Origin: Salinarimonas ramus | GTDB lineage: Bacteria > Pseudomonadota > Alphaproteobacteria > Rhizobiales > Beijerinckiaceae | DNA length: 64,000 bases | Direction: 5' to 3' | Assembly: GCF_014645695.1 (NCBI RefSeq) | Contig: NZ_BMMF01000005.1 | Location: forward strand, 235,797 to 299,796 | In this document: positions 39,854-47,120 of the stretch, piece after piece | How positions within the stretch are numbered: position 1 is the stretch's first letter | Layout of the letters: every line of letters starts with the position of its first letter | Notes under the pieces: model-generated | What the model was told of the DNA's origin: nothing | Databases searched by the model: none | Seen by the model: only the letters and a program-made list of their open reading frames with translations | Made by a program: the position numbers and the translations under genes

Positions 39854-41932
39854 ATGACGACGGACCGGCTCGACGACGCGGCTGCGGGCGGGCAGGGACC
39901 CGCCGACCCGCTGCTCACCCCCGTAATGATCGGGCGGCTTCGCCTGCGCAACCGCATCCTCTCCACCGCCCACGCGCCCTCCTTCGCCGAGGGCGGCCAT
40001 CCGCGGGAGCGCTACGCCGCCTACCACGTCGAGAAGGCGAAGGGCGGGCTCGCGCTCACCATGATCGGCGGCTCCACGAACGTCTCCGTCGACAGCCCGT
40101 CCGTCTTCGGGCAGCTCCATGCCGGCGACGACACGATCCTCCCCTGGTTTCGCGCCCTGACGGCCGGCGTGAAAACGCAGGGCGCCGCCGTCATGTGCCA
40201 GCTCACCCATATGGGCAGGCGCACGCATTGGGACGACGGCGCCTGGCTGCCCACGGTCGCGCCCTCCGCCCTGCGCGAGCGGGCACATCGCGCGATCCCC
40301 AAGGCGATCGAGGCCTCCGACGTGGCGCGCATCCGCGCCGATTTCGCGCGCGCCGCGCGGCGTTGCGTCGAGGCGGGCTTCGACGGCATCGAGCTCCTCG
40401 CCCACGGGCACCTGCTCGGCCAGTTCCTGACGCCCCATGCCAACCGCCGCGAGGACGCATTGGGTGGCCCGCTCGAGCGGCGCCTCGCCGTCGTCGTGGA
40501 CATCGTGCACGCCGTGCGCGAGGCCATCGGGCCGGAGCCGGCTCTCGGCCTGCGCATCAGCGGCGACGAGAGCCGCGCCGGCGGGCTGACCGACGACGAA
40601 TGCGTCGCGATCGCGCGCGGCCTCGCGGAGACCGGCGCGGTGGACTTCCTCAACGTCGTCGCCGGTGCGCCCTACGACAATCTCGGGCTCGCGGAATGGG
40701 TGCCGCCCATGGGGCTCGACGAGGCGGGGCATCTGGCGAGCGCCGGGCGCATCCGCGCCGCCGTGGACGTGCCGGTCCTCGCCGCCGGCGGGGTCGCCGA
40801 TCTCGCGACGGCCCGCTACGGGATCAAGGAAGGGCTCGTCGACATGGTCGGCATGACCCGCGCGCACATGGCCGATCCCTACCTCGTCACGAAGCTCGCG
40901 GCCGGCGAGGAGGCGCTGATCCGCCCCTGCGTCGGGCTCGGCTATTGCGTCGATCGGGTGAACCAGGGCAAGGCCGCCGTGTGCGGCCACAACGTGGCCA
41001 CGGGCCGCGAGCTGACGCTGCCTCACGTGATCCCCCGTGCCGGGGGCGCGCGAAAGCGCGTCGTCGTGGTCGGCGGCGGTCCGGGCGGGCTCGAGGCGGC
41101 GCGCGTCGCCGCGGCGCGAGGCCATCGCGTCGTCCTGCACGAGGCGGCACCACGGCTCGGCGGGCAGCTGCTCCTCGCCGGCGCCGGCACGGTACGGCGC
41201 CAGACGCTCGGCGTCGTCGAATGGCTGGTCGAGGCGGTGGAGCGCGAAGGCGTCGAGGTGCGGCTCAATTCCTACGTCGAGGCGCCCGATCTCCTCGCCG
41301 AGGAGGCGGACGCCATCGTGCTGGCCACCGGTGGCCTGCCGGCGATCCCGGACGTGCCCGGCACCGAGCGCATCGGCTCGGTGTGGGACCTGCTGGGCGG
41401 CGGCGCGCGTCCGGAGGGGCACGTCGTCGTCTACGACGAGATCGGCACGCACGCAGCCGCCATCGCCGCGGAGGTCGCGGCCCGCAAGGGAGCGCGCGTC
41501 ACCTTCCTCACGCCCGACGAGATGCCGCTCCAGGAGCTCGGGCCGACGACGCGCGCCGTCGCCCTGCGCGCGCTTTTCACGCTTGGCGTCGCCATCGTGC
41601 CGAACCGCTCGCTCGCGGGCCTCGCGCCGCGCGGAAACGGCGTGGGCGTGCGCGTCCAGAACACGTTGACGGGGGTCGCCGAGGAGATCGAGGCGGACGC
41701 GCTCGTCGTCGAGAACGGCACCGTGCCGCTCGACGAGGTCTATCACGGCCTCGTCCCCCACGCCTCCAATGCGGGCGTGCTGGGGCTGGAGCGCATCGAC
41801 GAGAACCGGTTCGACTTCCCCGTCGCGAACCCGTCGGGCCGCTTCGTCCTCGCGCGCATCGGCGACGCGGTCGCCTCGCGCAACATGCATGCGGCGATGC
41901 TGGAGGGGATGCGGGTGGCGATGAGCCTCTGA
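39854..41932 (+). CDS. NADH:flavin oxidoreductase, 2,4-dienoyl-CoA reductase/trimethylamine dehydrogenase type
   Basis: A 692-residue two-part flavoprotein. Residues 20-345 form an old-yellow-enzyme TIM barrel (LRNRILSTAHAPSFAEGG, CQLTHMGRRTHWDD, GFDGIELLAHGHLLGQFLTP). Then a cysteine region and, from residue 400, a pyridine nucleotide-disulfide-type domain (KRVVVVGGGPGGLEAARVAA). Relatives include dienoyl-CoA reductase, TMADH and N-methylproline demethylase. The Fe-S cysteines are C359, C365 and C377; the usual second ligand (around residue 362) is Leu. The His-based barrel and missing Met/acyl features suggest a demethylase-like or catabolic role. Probably co-transcribed with the hydrolase. 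Confidence 0.88.
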   Translation: MTTDRLDDAAAGGQGPADPLLTPVMIGRLRLRNRILSTAHAPSFAEGGHPRERYAAYHVEKAKGGLALTMIGGSTNVSVDSPSVFGQLHAGDDTILPWFRALTAGVKTQGAAVMCQLTHMGRRTHWDDGAWLPTVAPSALRERAHRAIPKAIEASDVARIRADFARAARRCVEAGFDGIELLAHGHLLGQFLTPHANRREDALGGPLERRLAVVVDIVHAVREAIGPEPALGLRISGDESRAGGLTDDECVAIARGLAETGAVDFLNVVAGAPYDNLGLAEWVPPMGLDEAGHLASAGRIRAAVDVPVLAAGGVADLATARYGIKEGLVDMVGMTRAHMADPYLVTKLAAGEEALIRPCVGLGYCVDRVNQGKAAVCGHNVATGRELTLPHVIPRAGGARKRVVVVGGGPGGLEAARVAAARGHRVVLHEAAPRLGGQLLLAGAGTVRRQTLGVVEWLVEAVEREGVEVRLNSYVEAPDLLAEEADAIVLATGGLPAIPDVPGTERIGSVWDLLGGGARPEGHVVVYDEIGTHAAAIAAEVAARKGARVTFLTPDEMPLQELGPTTRAVALRALFTLGVAIVPNRSLAGLAPRGNGVGVRVQNTLTGVAEEIEADALVVENGTVPLDEVYHGLVPHASNAGVLGLERIDENRFDFPVANPSGRFVLARIGDAVASRNMHAAMLEGMRVAMSL

Positions 41933-41970
41933 GGCGGCACGTCCGCGCTCACGCTCCGAGTAAAAGAAGA

Positions 41971-42002
41971 CCCGGTCGGCACCCCGTGCCGGCCGGGCTT
42001 TT
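41971..42002 (+). terminator. strong intrinsic terminator after the flavin oxidoreductase gene
   Basis: A 12-bp stem (CCCGGTCGGCAC / GTGCCGGCCGGG, one G-T pair) with a CCC loop, followed by CTTTT and preceded by AAAAGAAGA. The A-rich 5' side means it could also work on the minus strand. Confidence 0.85.
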
Positions 42003-42051
42003 GGCGTGCGCGCTCGCGGGGCAGGCATCGCTGATGGGTGCGAGAACGCAG

Positions 42052-42079
42052 AAAGGCCCGCGTCGTGCGCGGGCCTTTT
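42052..42079. terminator. bidirectional intrinsic terminator downstream of rpmF
   Basis: AAAGGCCCGCG at 42052-42062 and its exact complement at 42068-42078 form an 11-bp stem with a 5-nt loop, flanked by A and T on the two sides. It lies downstream of rpmF in the minus direction and can serve as its terminator, while the one at 41971 serves the plus-strand operon. Confidence 0.8.
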
Positions 42080-42141
42080 CGTGTCTCGATTGCTCGAGCG
42101 AGGCGCGACGCCGGGCGGTCCCGGAGGACCGCCGCGGGCGA

Positions 42142-42327
42142 TCAGTCCTCGGACTTCGGCGTGAGGACCTGGCGACCGCGATACATGCCGGTCTTCAGGT
42201 CGATGTGGTGCGGGCGGCGAAGTTCGCCCGAGTCCTTGTCCTCGACATAGGTCGGGGCCTTCAGCGCGTCGGCGGAGCGGCGCATGCCGCGCTTGGACGG
42301 CGACGTCTTTCTCTTCGGAACGGCCAT
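42142..42327 (-). CDS. rpmF: 50S ribosomal protein L32
   Basis: A 61-residue L32 with the invariant start [20 protein letters not shown] and the central [20 protein letters not shown], as in alphaproteobacterial L32 proteins; the zinc cysteines of some L32 types are absent, as usual here. GGAG lies 7 nt before the ATG. It is often next to plsX or a mitochondrial-type gene elsewhere, but here it stands alone, divergent from the pterin dehydratase gene. Confidence 0.97.
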   Translation of the reverse strand: MAVPKRKTSPSKRGMRRSADALKAPTYVEDKDSGELRRPHHIDLKTGMYRGRQVLTPKSED

Positions 42328-42577
42328 GGTTCGTCTCCGGTCACGGCATGCGCCGGCGCGCGCGTGCGTCCGCGCCCGCCGGCGGGTATCTGGGTCGAGG
42401 CGCGGTCTATATACGCTCCCGGCGCGCTTGCCTACCCCGAAAACGTGCCCGGCGCACGATTTCCGCGGCGCCGGGCGGCGGCGTCTCGCGCCCGTCGGCG
42501 GCATTCCACTCGGGGCGCCGATGCCCTAGTTTCGAGAGCACGCGATACGACGAGAACCAGCCATCCAGGAGGACGAC

Positions 42578-42874
42578 ATGGCCGCCAACCTGCTCACCCG
42601 AGAGGAGCGCGACGCGATGCTGCCGGGGCTCACCGGCTGGACCATGGTGGAAGGGCGCGACGCGATCCACAAAAGCTACGTCTTCGCCGACTTCGTCGCC
42701 GCCTTCGGCTGGATGGCGAAGGTGGCGATCGTCGCCGAGAAGCACGACCACCATCCGGAATGGTTCAACGTCTACAAGACGGTGGAGGTGACCCTCTCCA
42801 CCCATGACGCGGGCGGCCTCACGAAGCTCGACGTGACCCTGGCGCAGGAGATGGATCGCCTGGCGAGCGGTTGA
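42578..42874 (+). CDS. phhB: 4a-hydroxytetrahydrobiopterin dehydratase (pterin carbinolamine dehydratase)
   Basis: A 98-residue PCD/DCoH protein. The active-site segment EKHDHHPEWFNVYKTVEVTL has the conserved His-His pair and the THDAGGLTKLDVTLA turn. It dehydrates 4a-hydroxytetrahydropterin in recycling for aromatic amino acid hydroxylases; no phhA is next to it, so another pterin role is possible. GGAGG precedes the ATG. Confidence 0.95.
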   Translation: MAANLLTREERDAMLPGLTGWTMVEGRDAIHKSYVFADFVAAFGWMAKVAIVAEKHDHHPEWFNVYKTVEVTLSTHDAGGLTKLDVTLAQEMDRLASG

Positions 42875-43079
42875 AGAAATTCAGCGATAGGTTGAATCTA
42901 CGCGATCTTGATACGTTTTGCTTGTCTGCCGACGCACGAACGTCTACGAACGAGCTGTGGCGCACGCGCCACGTTCACGACCGAGGGAATGCCAGGGCTG
43001 TGCAGACGAGCCCCATGCGGAGGTCGGTTCTCCGCATCATCGGGCGCGTGCCGCGCTCGTTCGTGAGGAGGGATGTGCC

Positions 43080-43178
43080 ATGTCGTGGATCATTCCACGC
43101 ATCAGCGTGTCCTTCAGCTTCCGCATGGTGCGGAAGACGAGCTTGCACCTCGTCTTCCGCGTGGCCATCGGCGGCTGA
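43080..43178 (+). CDS. possible 32-residue small protein gene
   Basis: An ATG at 43080 preceded at 8 nt by a perfect AGGAGG (43066-43071), the best ribosome binding site in the window. It encodes MSWIIPRISVSFSFRMVRKT then SLHLVFRVAIGG: basic, with alternating hydrophobic and polar residues that could form an amphipathic beta strand or helix. A stable hairpin follows 6 bp after the stop. I know no family for it. It may be a true small protein, a leader peptide, or chance. Conservation is the deciding test. Confidence 0.45.
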   Translation: MSWIIPRISVSFSFRMVRKTSLHLVFRVAIGG

Positions 43179-43184
43179 AAAAGG

Positions 43185-43210
43185 GCGGGGAGGGGGAAAC
43201 CTCTCCCTGC
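43185..43210 (+). terminator. stem-loop after the small ORF
   Basis: An 11-bp stem with two G-T pairs (GCGGGGAGGGG / CCTCTCCCTGC) and a GAAA tetraloop. It is preceded by GAAAAA and followed by a non-T-rich sequence, so it fits an RNA 3' end or stability element rather than a classical terminator. Confidence 0.45.
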
Positions 43211-43283
43211 CACTCCAAGAGCAATATAGCAGCCGGCACCCGCGGATGCAACGATAGCGGGAGACTGCGCACGCCGAACCTCC

Positions 43284-44093
43284 TCATCGCGTCGCCGCGA
43301 CGAAGCCCCCGTCCACCACGATCTCCGTCCCCGTCACGTAGCGCGCCTCGTCGCTGGCGAGGAACGCCACCGCGTTCGCGACGTCCCAGGCGTCACCCAT
43401 GAAGCCCATGGGGACCTGCGCGTTGCGGGTGGCGACGAAGCCGTCGTAGTCGCCGCCGGCATACTTGTCCGCCAGGCGCCGCACCAGCGGCGTGCCGATG
43501 AGCCCGGGCACGACGGCGTTCAGCCGCACACCCTTGGGCGCATAGAGCACCGCGGTGGCGCGCGTCATCTGCAGGAGGGCCGCCTTGGCCGCGGCATAGG
43601 CCACCTGCGGCTTGCCGATGTAGCGCAGCCCCGCGACGGACGAGACGCTGACGACCGCGCCCTTGCCCTGCCGCTCCATGATCGGCAGCACCGCCTTGCA
43701 GCATAGCCAGGCGCTCTTCAGGTTGACATCCATCTGCGCGTCGAAGACGGCCTCGTCCATCTCCACGGGACCGCCCGGCTCGGAGCGGCCGACATTGTTG
43801 ACGAGAACGTCGATGCGCCCGTGACGCTCGACGATGGCGGCGACGAGCGCCTCCACCTCGGCCCGGCTCGTGACGTCGCAGGTATGCACCTCGCAGGAGC
43901 CGCCCTCGGCCTCGACGATCCGGCGCGTCACCTCGGCCGCGTCCGGATCGCGGTCGCAGCCGACGACGTGCGCGCCGCGCCGGGCGAGGAGCGTGGCGAT
44001 GGCCTGGCCGTTGCCCCAGCCTTCGCCCTTGGAGCCGTCGGCGCGGGAGCCGCAGCCGGTGACGAAGGCGATCCGGTCGGTGAAGTCGAGCAT
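43284..44093 (-). CDS. SDR family NAD(P)-dependent oxidoreductase
   Basis: A 269-residue classical short-chain dehydrogenase. The nucleotide motif is long: VTGCGSRADGSKGEGWGNGQ. Further motifs are VHTCDVTSRAEVEALVA, DVLVNNVGRSEPGG, the catalytic Ser in AVVSVSSVAGLRYIG and Tyr-Lys in QVAYAAAKAALLQM. The C-terminus TGTEIVVDGGFVAATR is typical of ketoreductase-like SDRs. The substrate is unknown. It has no partner gene: its neighbours are the small ORF and a divergent TadG-like gene. Confidence 0.9.
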   Translation of the reverse strand: MLDFTDRIAFVTGCGSRADGSKGEGWGNGQAIATLLARRGAHVVGCDRDPDAAEVTRRIVEAEGGSCEVHTCDVTSRAEVEALVAAIVERHGRIDVLVNNVGRSEPGGPVEMDEAVFDAQMDVNLKSAWLCCKAVLPIMERQGKGAVVSVSSVAGLRYIGKPQVAYAAAKAALLQMTRATAVLYAPKGVRLNAVVPGLIGTPLVRRLADKYAGGDYDGFVATRNAQVPMGFMGDAWDVANAVAFLASDEARYVTGTEIVVDGGFVAATR

Positions 44094-44230
44094 CGGAGGT
44101 CCCTTATGTGATTACTATGGTTTCCCTAAGGTATATTAGGCCGCTTCACAAAATCCCGAAATGGAGCATTCGTGCAAACCTCGCTTTTGGATCTGAGCCT
44201 TAAGCTTTCCTGAAACCGAGGAGGAGCCCT

Positions 44231-45292
44231 ATGTTCAATTTCGGGAAGAACGAACGCGGCAACGTGACCCTCTCCTTCGCCCTCATGGTGGTCCCCATGC
44301 TCGGCCTCACGGGAGCGGCGGTGGATTATACGCGTGTCGGCGCCGCGCGGGAATTTGCTCGCAGCGTCGGCGACGCGACGGCGGTGCGGATCGCGTCGGC
44401 GGACGACGACATCGCCGCGCAGGCGCTGGGCGGGGCGAAGGCCTTGCTGCAGGAGCGCTACGGCGACCAGCTGGAGGCGCTCGACGTCACCGGCCAGTGG
44501 CTGGACGAAGCGCACTATTCCGTGCGCATCGAGGCGGCGGTGGACACGCGCATCCTCGCGGCGGTGCCCGGAATGCCGCGCGAGATCGCGTTCAGCCTGG
44601 AGAGCGTGACGAAGCGCATCCCGCCGACCTACGCGACGACCCCGCCGCACCAGTCGCTCCTGGAGCCGGAGGCGGCGGACTACAATCGCATCTACCTCTA
44701 TTGCTACGACGACGAGCGCGCCGACGAGCCCGACCGCGGGCGCCGCGCGCTGACCCCCATCGCCGACAACGGCTCGCCGCCGACGGACTACGCGGCGCAA
44801 GGGTTCGCGCTCCCCACCTGCGGACCGGGGGAGGTGGTCAGCTACATGCTGCGCAACGTGCGCAGCGCGCGGCGCTACCCGAACCGCTGGGACGATCCCG
44901 CCCAGGAGGTCTACGAGTACTATGCCGACACCGTGCTCGATCCCGAGACGCGGGTGATGGTGCACGACGTGCGCGGCTATCGGGTCGTCGGCGGCAGCAC
45001 GCGCACGCCGATCGACATGAGCGTGAGCCCGATCCTCGAGACGATCCGATGCGCGACGCTCGCCGAGTGCAAGCCGGTCTCGCAGGGCGGCATCGTGCCC
45101 AATCGCAGGACCGGCCGCGATCCGCGAACGGCGACGGCGGCCTGCCAGGAGGGCATGTACATGTATTTCGGCTGGGAGGACCGCCCGCCGGGCCTGGGCT
45201 GGACCGACCGAGACTACGACGACATTCGTCTCGTGGTGAACTGCCCCGTGCGCGAGCGCGTCACCGACAAGCAGGTCCTCATCGTGAAGTGA
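44231..45292 (+). CDS. TadG-like pilus-assembly related protein
   Basis: A 353-residue protein with the TadE/TadG-type N-terminus: ERGNVTLSFALMVVPMLGLT followed by GAAVDYTRVGAAREFARSVG, a membrane helix that resembles prepilin leaders. After it come a helical stretch and a large extracytoplasmic domain with Cys residues (YLYCYDDE, LPTCGPGEVV, IRCATLAECKP, ATAACQEGMYMYFGW, LVVNCPVRE). No other tad/flp gene is near, so it may be a secreted or surface protein using the Tad machinery. The 137-bp upstream region is unusually AT-rich (TATATT at 44132) and likely holds its promoter. Confidence 0.78.
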   Translation: MFNFGKNERGNVTLSFALMVVPMLGLTGAAVDYTRVGAAREFARSVGDATAVRIASADDDIAAQALGGAKALLQERYGDQLEALDVTGQWLDEAHYSVRIEAAVDTRILAAVPGMPREIAFSLESVTKRIPPTYATTPPHQSLLEPEAADYNRIYLYCYDDERADEPDRGRRALTPIADNGSPPTDYAAQGFALPTCGPGEVVSYMLRNVRSARRYPNRWDDPAQEVYEYYADTVLDPETRVMVHDVRGYRVVGGSTRTPIDMSVSPILETIRCATLAECKPVSQGGIVPNRRTGRDPRTATAACQEGMYMYFGWEDRPPGLGWTDRDYDDIRLVVNCPVRERVTDKQVLIVK

Positions 45293-45312
45293 GGCCGCAG
45301 GCGCGGCGCGCC

Positions 45313-45738
45313 TCAGGTGCCGCCGAGCTCGGCCACGCGGGCGCGAAGGCGCACGATTTCGGCTTCCAGCCGACGGATGCGCGCCTTGAGCGCCTCCTCG
45401 CCGGGGGTGGCGATGCTGGTCTGCTGCGTCGCGAAGGCCTCCTCGCCGTCGCCCGACGGGCTTGCGCCCTGCGCGTCGAGGAAGGTGATGCCGGCCTCGC
45501 CGCCGGTGCGCCAGCGCAGCTCGGCCCGGTGCACGGCGTTGAGCTGCGGGATCACGATCTCGAAATGGTGCGGGATAGTGATGCCTTCCGAGAGCGCGAG
45601 CTTCGCGCCGGTCTGGGATATGTTGCGCACGACGCAGTCCACCGTCACCGCGCCGCCCCCGTAGCTGAGCTTCGCGGCGATGAGGGCGCGGCGGCGGGGA
45701 GCCGTGCGGTGGTCGGCGGGATCGGCAGTCTCGGTCAT
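45313..45738 (-). CDS. PilZ domain protein
   Basis: A 141-residue protein. A PilZ domain (residues about 8-95) has the c-di-GMP motif RxxxR in APRRRALIAAKLSYGGG and NISQTGAKLALSEG, matching the (D/N)xSxxG site. A C-terminal coiled coil (EEALKARIRRLEAEIVRLRA) could dimerise it. It probably reads c-di-GMP levels. AGGA lies 8 nt before the ATG at 45738. It lies beside the TadG-like gene on the opposite strand. Confidence 0.85.
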   Translation of the reverse strand: MTETADPADHRTAPRRRALIAAKLSYGGGAVTVDCVVRNISQTGAKLALSEGITIPHHFEIVIPQLNAVHRAELRWRTGGEAGITFLDAQGASPSGDGEEAFATQQTSIATPGEEALKARIRRLEAEIVRLRARVAELGGT

Positions 45739-45789
45739 CGGAACGGTCCTTCCGAAGACCGAGCCTAGCCGCATGCCGCGAAGGAAGGC

Positions 45790-47067
45790 TTAACGGGATC
45801 GCGTGGTTCCCGTGGTCCCCGCCGGCGCCGATCCGGGCCAGCTGAAATCGTCCGCGCGGCCGGGGACGGGCCCCGGCGCGACGCCGTCGGCCAGGACGCG
45901 CTCGTTGAGGAGCCGGATCGAGCGATCCGCCAGCGGCGGCGCGGTCGCCAGCGCCGCGCCCTGGGTGCGGGCGGACGCGGTGAGGGGCAGGACGGGGCCG
46001 ATGGCGGGCGCCGGCGCCGGCTCGTCGAGCTCCGGAATCTCGACGCCCGCCGCGGTGAGGCGCGCGACGATCTCGTCCACGGAGAGGTTCTCCAGGTTCT
46101 CGATCGCGGCGATGCCGACGGCGCCGGCGGGCACCTCCCGGCTCTCGCGGGCGAGAGGGCCTACGTCCCGCGTCAGCAGACGGCGGATCTCGACGTCGAC
46201 GAAATGCGCCGCCTTGCGTCCGCCGGCCGGGGTGAAGTGGATGCCGTCTCCCGCCCGCAGGCGCGCGATCTGCCCCTCCAGCGTCGGGCCGTTGTCGGAA
46301 TAGCGGTTGTCGTCGTCGACGAAGGCCTGCCAGATGTCGACGTAGATCCCGTCGGCCCGGGTGACGCGCCCGCGCACGATCTCGTTGATCGCCTGGAGAT
46401 CGGCGGAGAGACGCGAGGAGCGCATGGGCGGCAGGCCGACCCAGATCAGCGGTATCCGCGCCTGGGCGAAACGCTCGATGATGGTGTCGACGCGCGCCGC
46501 GTAGGCCTCCTTCCAGGGCTCGCCGAGGCGCTCGAGCCGCCCGTCCGGCGTGGCGATGTCCTGGCGGTCGTTGAGGCCCACGAGCACGACGCCGATGTCG
46601 AAACGCTCGTCTCCCGTGAGGAAGGGCTCGATCTCGGCGCGCCAATCGTGGAAATCGTCGCGCACGAGACCCGACGAGCCCTGCGCGCGCGTCGCGACCA
46701 TCACCTGCGGCTGGTCGGAGAGCACGTCGGCGAGCCCGTCGCCGAGATTGGTCGCGAGGGAATCGCCGAAGACCACGACGCGATGGGTGACGAGGACCTC
46801 GCCGGGGGCGACGGCGGCTGCGGCGCTCTCCGGCGGAGCTGTCGCGGCCGAGGCCGGCGCGGGCCTCGTGACGCGTCTCTGGCGCGGGCGCTCGCGCTGC
46901 GCGGGGGCGGCCTGTGCCGCCGGCGCCGGGTCCGAGCGAAACATCTCGAGGAAGATGCGCCGCTCGTCGTCGTTGGCGCGGGCGTCACGGGTGCTCGTCG
47001 CGGCGCCGAGGAGCAGCGCCGCGAGGACGAGGAGAGCGGTCACGAACGGGCGAGGGGCGCGCGTCAT
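45790..47067 (-). CDS. exported SGNH hydrolase family protein (DUF459)
   Basis: A 425-residue protein. The N-terminal signal peptide (FVTALLVLAALLLGAATSTR) is followed by a Pro/Arg/Ala linker. The SGNH domain shows block I (VVFGDSLATNLGDGLADVLS), block III (IGVVLVGLNDRQDIATP) and block V with the Asp-x-x-His in DGIHFTPAGGRKAAHFVD. This DUF459 group is common in Rhizobiales and is thought to act on cell-wall or exopolysaccharide acyl groups; the substrate is inferred. The C-terminal 100 residues are low complexity. It lies close to a lytic transglycosylase gene on the same strand. Confidence 0.85.
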   Translation of the reverse strand: MTRAPRPFVTALLVLAALLLGAATSTRDARANDDERRIFLEMFRSDPAPAAQAAPAQRERPRQRRVTRPAPASAATAPPESAAAAVAPGEVLVTHRVVVFGDSLATNLGDGLADVLSDQPQVMVATRAQGSSGLVRDDFHDWRAEIEPFLTGDERFDIGVVLVGLNDRQDIATPDGRLERLGEPWKEAYAARVDTIIERFAQARIPLIWVGLPPMRSSRLSADLQAINEIVRGRVTRADGIYVDIWQAFVDDDNRYSDNGPTLEGQIARLRAGDGIHFTPAGGRKAAHFVDVEIRRLLTRDVGPLARESREVPAGAVGIAAIENLENLSVDEIVARLTAAGVEIPELDEPAPAPAIGPVLPLTASARTQGAALATAPPLADRSIRLLNERVLADGVAPGPVPGRADDFSWPGSAPAGTTGTTRSR

Positions 47068-47120
47068 GGTCTGCCATGATAGCGCGCTTCGGCCCGCGCG
47101 TCAGCGCCTCATCGACGGCG

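Larger units (their letters stand above)
42875..43283. other. 409-bp stretch with one very small candidate gene
   Basis: No normal-sized gene fits here. Base composition is lower in GC than the flanks, especially at 42875-42930. It contains a 32-codon ORF at 43080-43178 with an ideal ribosome binding site and a GC-rich hairpin at 43185-43210, both listed separately. I see no tRNA, and no recognisable promoter boxes. Confidence 0.6.

Noticed and set aside
42918-43178. The longer 86-codon frame ending in the small ORF
   Set aside because: Its upstream part is Arg/Cys-rich with no ribosome binding site; only the 32-codon end has an ideal SD.
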